This document shows, piece by piece, positions 17,560 to 26,514 of a stretch of 64,000 nucleotides of DNA. This stretch comes from Anthoceros angustus (taxonomy: Eukaryota; Streptophyta; Anthocerotopsida; Anthocerotales; Anthocerotaceae). How positions within the stretch are numbered: position 1 is the first letter of the stretch; the number at the start of each line of letters is the position of its first letter. Made by a program: the position numbers and the translations under genes. The notes beneath the pieces were generated by a model that saw only the letters and a list, made by a program, of their open reading frames with translations, was not told the origin of the DNA and made no database searches. The stretch is from the NCBI GenBank assembly GCA_010909165.1, contig MU008176.1, positions 289,501 through 353,500 on the forward strand. Reading direction: 5' to 3'.

Positions 17560-17765
17560 AGGTGGTAGTAGGCGGTTAGGTACCCGAAATGGCCTCACTA
17601 ATAGAGGTGTAATAAAGGCGCCGACCTTCGAGTATAAGAGGGCTAAGGCCGCCTCAATAAATCATCTTTCTCTTGGTGTTGATGCCGCTCTGCACCTTTG
17701 TGTGTCTTCTGCTAACGTGAGTCCCGAGTCACCGAAAGGTGCACGATACCCGGGAGATTGATCGG
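17560..17765 (+). promoter_or_regulatory. LTR-like segment with TATA and polyadenylation-like motifs
   Basis: The segment carries GTATAAGAGGGCTAAGGC (TATA-like), then AATAAATCATC, then a T-rich stretch and GTGAGTCCCGAGTCACC. That order is seen in plant LTRs or compact retroelement promoters. It recurs at about 19890-20095 as part of the 2.35-kb tandem duplication. A matching 5' LTR, a primer-binding site and a target-site duplication were not found. Confidence 0.4.
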
Positions 17766-18099
17766 TCCCGTGACGACCTAACGCGTTGTGGTGTGTGTGG
17801 AAGGGTGATCGGTGACCCGTGTCCCGAGCCGCGCCCAAAGACCGAACGGACCGAACGTGAGCCGGAGGAACTCCGGAGGGCGGCAGAGCCCGGACGGAGA
17901 GGCCCGAACGACGAGGAGGTCCGACTGTAACCCGCGCTGCTTTTCTAAGAGAGGAGTGTAGCGTGAGGGAGAGAGGAAAGGACCGATGTGAGTGACGGAT
18001 GTGAACGATACGACGCGAACGGTCTCAAACGCTTGGCCATACCGGCCTCAGACGGTGAACGCTGGAGTAGTTAGAGTATGTGTGTTGAGATCAACGAGC

Positions 18100-18745
18100 G
18101 CATGCGGTAGGAATCACCAAACGCTGTAAACGGAGCCTATCATTCCCTTTGGGAACGGACTTCTTCCTACAACGACATCGGATTGCGCGCGCTGGCCATC
18201 AGAAAGTCGCGCCACATGGACCTATTTTGACTGGAGGGATCGGTTTGATTCTGTCGATGTGGTTGTAACCGATCCCACCGGGAGAAGCGCCTGCGAACAT
18301 GTTATTCTTAACCCTCCAGTTGGGCGGGCGGAGGGATGCGCGATGGCTAAGGTCCACAAGTACTCTCCTATGCAGATCCATGCGTCCCTTGCCATTGAGA
18401 CTCACGGAGCCATGGGCAAGGATTTCTCTAGGTTCGCCAAGGCTGCGCCAATGCTTATCATAGCAGCAGAAATGGGGTTGGCCTCCCCTTTCTATTGTTG
18501 TTTCTTCCCAGAGGGTTTCCATCACTCTGCAGAGGGTGTTCAATGCAGATATAGAACGACAGAAAAGTGGGAGATGCGGCTTCGACATCGGTGGTGGGTA
18601 GGCCTTTTCACATCCCCGACTAGTTCTCACGGGTTGGTAGTTTTGAAATGCGTGATCGTGGGGCTAGTCCCGGCATTGTGCCCTTCGTTGGGTTTTTCCC
18701 TTTGTTTTGGGTGGATTGGTTTTTCCATCTCTTTTTATAATAAGT
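18100..18745 (+). mobile_element. LINE 3' end, decayed (copy 1)
   Basis: Frame fragments give GTDFFLQRHRI, PILTGGIGLIL, DVVVTDPTGRSACEHVILNP, AKVHKYSPMQ, PLAIETHGAMGKDFSRF and RVSITLQRV. This is the same order and spacing as the longer open copy at 54.8-55.6 kb. Several frameshifts and the loss of segments make it inactive. It is followed directly by block X. Confidence 0.75.
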
Positions 18746-18759
18746 CTTCTTTCCGTTTG

Positions 18760-21700
18760 ATAAAGTGACATATTGCCGAGTTGGTTGGAGATGGGTTGGT
18801 TAGAGATCATGATGACAAAGTTGTGGTAACTCGACGGGGTCCATACGGTTGAATGAAGGTAACGTCTTCAAGAGGAGACTGTCGTTGTGATGCGTCAACT
18901 CGCACTTAAGCGTCCAAGGGGACGAGCTGAGATGGAGCTTGGCGGAGGAGGTGAGATTGGCCCTCCTGTGCAACCGCCAACGGGACGAGGTGAGATTGCC
19001 GCTGCTGTGCAACCGCCACGTGCACGACTTCAGACTGGCGTCGCTATGCAACCCCAGTGAGCATCCAAGTCCTGATCATACATTGCCCCGTTCCGCGGAC
19101 CCGTCGATGCAAGATATTCATCGTGCCTTTGCAGCAAGGCATAGTTTAGGAGAAGGCGAGGAGAGCTTGCTCATACTTTGCCGACTTCCGCGGATGCATC
19201 TGCGGTAGATGTTCATCGTGCCTTTGAGACAAGACACCATTTGTGAGAATGTAGAGAACTGCTGGCCAAGACGTGGATGAGGAGTTTCTCAAGCAAGCTT
19301 GAGTGTCCCATTGCTTGTGAAGATTTTTGCAGCTCTTGGCCTTCCGCAACTTTCACTTTTGCAGCTCTCAGTTTCTCCATTCCTGTTAGGATTTTGTCTT
19401 CACGAGGTGCTCAGTTCTCATGCATGTCCATAGCTTTGCCGTGAAGGATGGGTGTAAAAGAAACTGTGCTGCTGCAAAAGCGAACTCTTGAACAGTCTTG
19501 CAACGTTAATCCAGTTGTCCGGGAACTTGAACTTCTAGGTCCAGTTACAGCAATTTCTGCTTTTGTTGCTGTTGTCCTTCATACGGTTATTGGCCCTTTT
19601 CATTTTAAGGTAGGCTCCTTGGTGAAGGATACAAACTGCGTTGCCTCTACATACTTGGTCCAATGGGACAGGCTGCAGGTTCTCCTCCGCGGGATTGACT
19701 GAGTGTTGTCGGAATTGATACAGAGAGAGAAGAGGGAGGACGAGGAAGACTTGGTGGTGATCGCTGTCGCACCGCTGGCACCCTCGGAAGAGGAAGGGTC
19801 CTCCGCTGGATCATCCGATTGGTGCGTGGCTGTGGCTTGGCCGTGCCAAGAAGGAATGAGGGGCTATCCACCACCCACCACCGCGATAGGTGGAATAGGT
19901 GGTAGTAGGCGGCCGGTTAGGCACCGAAATGGCCCTCAAATAGAGGTGTAATAAAGGCCGACCTTCGGCGAGTATAAGAGGGCTAAGGCCGCCCAATAAA
20001 TCATCTTTCTTGGTGTTGATGCCGCTCTGCACCTTTGTGTGTCTTCTAACGTGAGTCCCGAGTCACCGAAAGGTGCACGGCCCCGGGAGATTGACGGTCC
20101 CGTGACGACCTAACGTGTGTGTGTGTGTGGAAGGGTGATCGGTGACCCGTGCTCCCCGAGCCGCGCCCAAAGACCGAACGGATCGAACGTGTGAGCCGGA
20201 GGAACTCCGGAGGGCGGCAGAGTCTGGACGGAGAGGCCCGAACGACGAGGAGGTCCGGACTGTAACCCGCGCCTTTTCTAAGGTCAAGGAGTGTAGCGTG
20301 AGGAGAGAGGAAAGGACGGATGTGTGAGTGACGGATGTGAACGATACGGACGCGAACGGTCTCAAACGCTTGGCCATACCGGCCCGTGACGGTGAACGCT
20401 GGTAGGAGTATGTGTGTTGAGATCAACGAGCGGTAGGAATCACCAAACGCGGTAAACGGAGCCTATCATTCCCTTGGGAACGGACTTCTTCCTACAACGA
20501 CACGGATTGTGCGCCCGGCTGGCCATCGCGAAAGTCGCGCACATACGACCTATTTTGACTGGAGGGATCGGTTTGATTCTTGATGTGGTTGTAACCGATC
20601 CCACCCGGGAGAGCGTCTGCGAACATGTTATTCTTAACCCTCCAGGTTGGGCGAAGTGAGGGATGCGCGATGGCTAAGGTCCACAAGTACTCTCCTATGT
20701 GATGCCATGTTTTCTGTCCCTTGCCATTGAGACTCACGGAGCCATGGGCAAGGATTTCTCTAGGTTCGTCAAGGCCTGCGCCAATGCTTATCATAGCAGC
20801 AGAAATGGGGTTGGCCTCCCCCTTTCTTGTATTGTTGCTTTCTTCCGGCAGAGGGTTTCCATCACTCTGCAGAGGGTGTTGGCTGACGCAGTATATAGAA
20901 CGACAGCGAGTGCGGGAGATGCAGCTTCTTCGACATCGGTGGTAAGTAGGCCTTTTCACATCCCTGACCACGAAGTTCTTCGGACGGTTGGTAGTTTTGA
21001 AATGCGTGATCGTGGGGGCTAGTCCCCCTGGCATTGTGCCCTTCGTTGGGTTTTTCCCCTTTGTTTTTGGGTGGATTGGTTTTTCCCATCTCTTTTTTAT
21101 AATAAGTCTTCTTTTCCGTTTGATAAAGTGACATATTGCCGAGTTGGTTGGAGATGGGTTGGTTAGAGAGATCATGATGACAAAGTTGTGGTAACTCGAC
21201 GGGGTCCATACGGTTGAATGAAGGTAACGTCTTCAAGAGGAGACTGTCGTTGTGATGCGTCAACCGCCACTTAAGCGTCCAAGGGGACGAGCTGAGATGG
21301 AGCTTGGCGGAGGAGGTGAGATTGGCCCTCCTGTGCAACCGCCAACGGGACGAGGTGAGATTGCCGCTGCTGTGCAACCGCCACGTGCACGACTTCAGAC
21401 TGGCGTCGCTATGCAACCCCAGTGAGCATCCAAGTCCTGATCATACATTGCCCCGTTCCGCGGACCCGTCGATGCAAGATATTCATCGTGCCTTTGCAGC
21501 AAGGCATAGTTTAGGAGAAGGCGAGGGAGAGCTTGCTCATACTTTGCCGACTTCCGCGGATGCATCTGCGGTAGATGTTCATCGTGCCTTTGAGACAAGA
21601 CACCATTTGTGAGAATGTAGAGAACTGCTGGCCAAGACGTGGGGATGAGGAGTTTCTCAAGCAAGCTTGAGTGTCCCATTGCTTGTGAAGATTTTTGCAG

Positions 21701-22590
21701 CTCTTGGCCTTCCGCGCAACTTTCACTTTTTGCAGCTCTCAGTTTCTCCATTCCTGTTAGGATTTTGTCTTCACGAGGTGCTCAGTTCTCATGCATGTCC
21801 ATAGCTTTGCCGTGAAGGATGGGTGTAAAAGAAACTGTGCTGCTGCAAAAGCGAACTCTTGAACAGTCTTGCAACGTTAATCCAGTTGTCCGGGAACTTG
21901 AACTTCTAGGTCCAGTTACAGCAATTTCTGCTTTTTGTTGCTGTTGTCCTTCATACGGTTATTGGCCCTTTTCATTTTAAGGTAGGCTCCTTGGTGAAGG
22001 ATACAAACTGCGTTGCCTCTACATACTTGGTCCAATGGGACAGGCTGCAGGTTCTCCTCCGCGGGATTGACTGAGTGTTGTCGGAATTGATACATCGCGT
22101 CCAGACCAGCTCCCGGCATACCAAGTCCACAGTGAGCCCTTGATGGTGAGGAGCAGCGAGGGAAATAATCTTAAGTGTCCTCCTCTGTGGCACCTCATCC
22201 CAACCTCTCTGCTCCAGCCATCTTGTCTTGCGGAGACTGACAAAGTCAGCAAAGTGGCGGTGCCTGCTAGAGGAGCACAGCTTACCAAAATTGCCGCTCA
22301 CCCTCTGTCTGTTCAGAGCTAAGTCAAGAAAACATCTTGGTTCCCTGCAGAGAGGTTGGGATGAGGTTGTAGGCATACAAAGAGACCACATCCTGATGTC
22401 GCTACGCAGACCATCCAGAAAAGTGTGTTGGCAGGACAACAAAGATGATGTGCGATCCCATTGGCTTTCCATTTGACCAGACACTAGACATTCGACCTTG
22501 CCCAACCCACACAGCTGATTACCAGCTCCGAAAGAACCTCAAGCAAATGCTGGGCCTGTCTGGTAACGACTTCCTCCGAAAAAATGGTTT
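18760..22590. repeat. block X, unidentified repeated sequence (partly tandem)
   Basis: The unit at 21130-22590 (partly duplicated at 18760-19722) has an inverted copy at 53290-55840. It contains short internal repeats: GTGCAACCGCC-type words about 47 bp apart, and CCGCGGAxxCxTCGATGCA followed by ATTCATCGTGCC twice about 92 bp apart. One frame, in the orientation of the 53.9-kb copy, reads AMYQFRQHSVNPAEENLQPV and ends KMKRANSRMKDNSNKKQKLL, which looks protein-like but is not recognised. It may be a captured gene piece or a non-autonomous element. Confidence 0.55.
20440..21130 (+). mobile_element. LINE 3' end, decayed (copy 2)
   Basis: This repeats the remnant at 18.1-18.7 kb inside the tandem duplication: GTDFFLQRHG, LDVVVTDPTRESVCEHVILNP, AIETHGAMGKDFSRFVKACAN and RVSITLQRVLADAVYRTTAS. 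It retains some bases lost in copy 1 and so keeps longer readable stretches, yet it is still frameshifted. Confidence 0.75.
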
Positions 22591-23079
22591 TCTAACCAGT
22601 GACAGATGCCACGGGCCGCGGTGCTCGTGATACATATGGAATGTGTGATATGGAATGGACACAGACACGAACTCTATTGGACTCACTGATTCTAGGAGGG
22701 TCCTTTTACAATATGGCACACCTAGCTCACAAAGGACGATACTTTTCCAGACTTCGCTCTCCCCAGTCATCTAGCTGAAAGATTGCAGCTTGTCCAGGAA
22801 CAAGCCAACGTAAGTGACCAGCTTCTTCAGGTAAGTGGATAATGACAACGTTCATATGAACATAAATCCCTGAGGATATCATGGGAGAAGTACTCCTGAC
22901 CTCCTCCTCAAATACAAGGGAGTCTCTTTCCTCTTCTACCTTCTTCATCTCAACCTGAAGACTCACACTGGTGAAAGGACTGCCAGAGAACTTGCAGGGT
23001 CACTTTCATCATAACGCGTCTAGTTCGACGGCATGCCACAAATTAAATGGAATGCACGGTCCGCTCTTCTAAATACATT

Positions 23080-23311
23080 TCATTCTTGTATTCCCTGTCA
23101 CTACATCTTAGGTTGCCAATCTATCCAACACGTTGCAAGCATCTGCCAAGTGCCGGACCAAGCTCCGGCACTTGGCATAACTGGACACCAGGGTATTACC
23201 CAAGGAGAAAGAAGCTTCCTCAAGACCTTGCTAGAGAACGTGAGCACGAATCTGCTTGTCTTCCTGCAATGCCCCTATCCCAGCACACAAGCTCAAAGGA
23301 TAGACACAAAT
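23080..23311 (-). pseudogene. PPR gene fragment, copy 1
   Basis: On the minus strand this matches the PPR gene of this window at about 51325-51535: shared words include TGTGTCTATCCTT, ATAGGGGCATTGCAG, GCAAGGTCTTGA and GGTAACACCC-like sequence. Stops and indels interrupt it, so it is not coding. It lies downstream of the first TRAPPC1 copy. A 32-bp hairpin at 23145-23176 is absent from the parent sequence. Confidence 0.8.
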
Positions 23312-23627
23312 AAGGAAGCGGGAGTGAGTTCGGCATGCAAAGGTGGCGGACACACATCAGGAGTCCCAACAGTTCTTCGGGTTTGAGTGCCCTCTTCCTC
23401 CATATTTTTCACTAAGCTGGCAAGGACGAGGGCGTACATGGTTATTGCAACGTCCGTACATACTGGTCCAAAACACTGTTGAAAAGTTCACACCTGCAAT
23501 GGCAATCCAGAAGTCAGTACAAGTAGAAGTGATCAACACGAGAAGTGGGTGTCATACAATCAACGCCTAAAAGAAAAGAAACATCTCAGCCAAATTTATT
23601 CCACAGCCAGGCCATATTGCAGTGACT

Positions 23628-24303
23628 CACCTAAAGGGTTGACCAGGCGTATACAAAGGGTTCTTCACCACAAATTCAACGTAAATGTTGCTGTACACGT
23701 AGTTCAATGCTTCTCGCAAATCTCCCATTTTGGGATCCGTGATGAGCACCAACTGCAGATTGCCCATTCAGATTCGCCGCGCTGTTTGATATCGCTCACA
23801 AATTGGTGGCACGCCAGCCCAATCGTAGGCACCCAAACAAAACATAAAAAGAAAGGCAAGGGCAAGGGCAAGGGCAAGGGCAAGGGCAAGGGAAAACCTT
23901 GATTCCTGAAGGTGTCCAGCAGGTGCAGCTTGTACGAGTTAGTCCGAGCTGTGGAACGAGCAAGCTTGGCCAACCAGCTGTGGCGCTCCTAGATTGCCCT
24001 TACTCGAGCTGAAAGGTAGCCGAAACAAAATGGCTTGATCCAACTGCCGACATGCCTCACAGACACACCCTACCCCGGCCTAAGAATTTTGCAAAAGAAA
24101 CAGCGATGTGGCCCTGACCTGACTGGATCCATCTTCGCTGTGAAGGACTTGAGTGAAAACAGGAGGCCAAACATGAGCTTCTGGTCCTGCTGCTGACTTA
24201 GCGTGGTGAGCGGTCTCAGCCACATGGTAGTGCATGCACTCCGTTTCTGTTGAAAATGTACAGGCAGCGCATCCGCTGGGTTTGGGACATCCCCAACATG
24301 GCT
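23628..24303 (-). pseudogene. TRAPPC1: TRAPPC1 copy 1, frameshifted
   Basis: All three exons are present in order on the minus strand. Exon 1 (about 24303-24119) has LYIFNRNG and then loses two bases after GGAGTG, so [23 protein letters not shown] sits in another frame. Exon 2 has CSFHSxRTNSYKLHLLDT and exon 3 has TDPKMGDLREALNYVYSNIY. Upstream of exon 1 the sequence jumps, at the word GCTCCGA, back to DNA found at 22.53 kb, so this copy lacks the promoter. Either it is a real duplicate that has died, or it is an assembly copy of the intact gene. Confidence 0.8.
23854..23894. repeat. GGGCAA hexamer repeat in the TRAPPC1 intron
   Basis: Five or so GGCAAG units lie just inside the intron donor between TRAPPC1 exons 2 and 3. 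On the coding strand this is a CTTGCC tract. The same array occurs at about 25651-25688, 28132-28170 and 29660-29697, the last outside any TRAPPC1 exon context. Confidence 0.85.
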
Positions 24304-24869
24304 TTCCTGCACCACGCTCCGAAAGAACCTCAAGCAAATGCTGGGCCTGTCTGGTAACGACTTCCTCCGAAAAAATGGTTTTCTAACCAGTGACAGATGC
24401 CACGGGCCGCGGTGCTCGTGATACATATGGAATGTGTGATATGGAATGGACACAGACACGAACTCTATTGGACTCACTGATTCTAGGAGGGTCCTTTTAC
24501 AATATGGCACACCTAGCTCACAAAGGACGATACTTTTCCAGACTTCGCTCTCCCCAGTCATCTAGCTGAAAGATTGCAGCTTGTCCAGGAACAAGCCAAC
24601 GTAAGTGACCAGCTTCTTCAGGTAAGTGGATAATGACAACGTTCATATGAACATAAATCCCTGAGGATATCATGGGAGAAGTACTCCTGACCTCCTCCTC
24701 AAATACAAGGGAGTCTCTTTCCTCTTCTACCTTCTTCATCTCAACCTGAAGACTCACACTGGTGAAAGGACTGCCAGAGAACTTGCAGGGTCACTTTCAT
24801 CATAACGCGTCTAGTTCGACGGCATGCCACAAATTAAATGGAATGCACGGTCCGCTCTTCTAAATACAT

Positions 24870-25102
24870 TTCATTCTTGTATTCCCTGTCACTACATCTT
24901 AGGTTGCCAATCTATCCAACACGTTGCAAGCATCTGCCAAGTGCCGGACCAAGCTCCGGCACTTGGCATAACTGGACACCAGGGTATTACCCAAGGAGAA
25001 AGAAGCTTCCTCAAGACCTTGCTAGAGAACGTGAGCACGAATCTGCTTGTCTTCCTGCAATGCCCCTATCCCAGCACACAAGCTCAAAGGATAGACACAA
25101 AT
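24870..25102 (-). pseudogene. PPR gene fragment, copy 2
   Basis: This is a near-identical second copy of the fragment at 23.08-23.31 kb, carried by the tandem duplication with an offset of about 1791 bases. It includes the same hairpin (24936-24967) and the same stops relative to the PPR gene. Confidence 0.8.
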
Positions 25103-25420
25103 AAGGAAGCGGGAGTGAGTTCGGCATGCAAAAGGTGGCGGACACACATCAGGAGTCCCAACAGTTCTTCGGGTTTGAGTGCCCTCTTCCTCCATATTTT
25201 TTCACTAAGCTGGCAAGGACGAGGGCGTACATGGTTATTGCAACGTCCGTACATACTGGTCCAAAACACTGTTGAAAAGTTCACACCTGCAATGGCAATC
25301 CAGAAGTCAGTACAAGTAGAAGTGATCAACACGAGAAGTGGGTGTCATACAATCAACGCCTAAAAGAAAAAGAAACATCTCAGCCAAATTTATTCCACAG
25401 CCAGGCCATATTGCAGTGAC

Positions 25421-26104
25421 TCACCTAAAGGGTTGACCAGGCGTATACAAAGGGTTCTTCACCACAAATTCAACGTAAATGTTGCTGTACACGTAGTTCA
25501 ATGCTTCTCGCAAATCTCCCATTTTGGGATCCGTGATGAGCACCAACTGCAGATTGCCCATTCAGATTCGCCGCGCTGTTTGATATCGCTCACAAATTGG
25601 TGGCACGCCAGCCCAATCGTAGGCACCCAAACAAAACATAAAAAAAGAAAGGCAAGGGCAAGGGCAAGGGCAAGGGCAAGGGCAAGGGGAAAACCTTGAT
25701 TCCTGAAGGAGTGTCCAGCAGGTGCAGCTTGTACGAGTTAGTCCGAAAGCTGTGGAACGAGCAAGCTTGGCCAACCAGCTGTGGCGCTCCTAGATTGCCC
25801 TTACTCGAGCTGAAAGGTAGCCGAAACAAAATGGCTTGATCCAACTGCCGACATGCCTCACAGACACACCCTACCCCGGCCTAAGAATTTTGCAAAAGAA
25901 ACAGCGATGTGGCCCTGACCTGACTGGATCCATCTTCGCTGTGAAGGACTTGAGTGAAAACAGGAGGCCAAACATGAGCTTCTGGTCCTGCTGCTGACTT
26001 AGCGTGGTGAGCGGTCTCAGCCACACATGGTAGTGCATGCACACTCCGTTTCTGTTGAAAATGTACAGGCAGCGCATCCGCTGGGTTTGGGACATCCCCA
26101 ACAT
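25421..26104 (-). CDS. TRAPPC1: TRAPPC1 (Bet5), core subunit of the TRAPP tethering complexes
   Basis: Three exons join in frame: 26104-25920, 25809-25695 and 25546-25421, giving 141 residues. The donors are GTCAGG and GTTTTC, and the acceptors end TTTCAG and CTGCAG. The longin-like protein reads [93 protein letters not shown] and SNIYVEFVVKNPLYTPG, the classic Bet5/TRAPPC1 signatures. Its length is close to that of family members. TRAPP is the exchange factor for Rab1/Ypt1-type GTPases in ER-to-Golgi and Golgi traffic. An ATG three codons downstream (26095) is the alternative start. This is the only one of three copies readable throughout. It is divergent from DNA2. Confidence 0.93.
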
Positions 26105-26514
26105 GGCTTTCCTGCACCACGCTCCGAGCTCCTGCCCCCTGTGTGTCACCTGCTGCCCGAGCAGGGCCTGACGCCTGACGATGTAGAACTGAACCGGGAT
26201 CGGAGTTAACTGAACACTAACTGGCGTTAACAAACCGGTGTGGCGGGTTAGCCGATGGAGCTTCTCGTTCTCTCCCGCCATTTTGCGCTTCCGAATTCGC
26301 CAAGCCAAGCCCAGCTCCACCAGATCCAATTCGTGCCAGTGCGCGAATCCGAGGTTGCGTGAATTCCAGAATGTCCCGACGGAGACCCTCAGCTTGCAAG
26401 AGCTTGGATTGCCCAATGAACAGGCGGAACCAGGGAGCGTGATGCTCTGTCCTCCGAGCTCGCAAATTCTGCCTCGACTTTCCGGGTGCAGGTGCACGAG
26501 CGCGTTGTGCAGCG
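26105..26514. promoter_or_regulatory. bidirectional intergenic region between TRAPPC1 and DNA2
   Basis: About 410 bp separate the divergent start codons of TRAPPC1 (-) and DNA2 (+). It contains GTTAACT/AGTTAAC-type words around 26205-26232 and GC-rich stretches. No clear TATA box is visible in either direction. The whole region is repeated at about 28585-28985. A shared promoter is inferred from the spacing only. Confidence 0.6.

Larger units (their letters stand above)
17378..22092. repeat. tandem duplication of about 2.35 kb
   Basis: Copy 1 spans about 17378-19722 and copy 2 about 19722-22092. Each contains the LTR-like segment, a LINE C-terminal remnant and the first part of block X in the same order. 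The join at 19722 (GGAATTGATAC into AGAGAGAGAAGAGGGAGGAC) returns to the start of copy 1, whereas copy 2 continues into ATCGCGTCC. The copies are nearly identical apart from one- to ten-base indels. Confidence 0.85.

Noticed and set aside
23854..23894. Regular GGGCAA spacing considered as a CRISPR-like or telomere-like array
   Set aside because: Units are contiguous hexamers without spacers and differ from the plant telomere TTTAGGG; it is a simple microsatellite in an intron.
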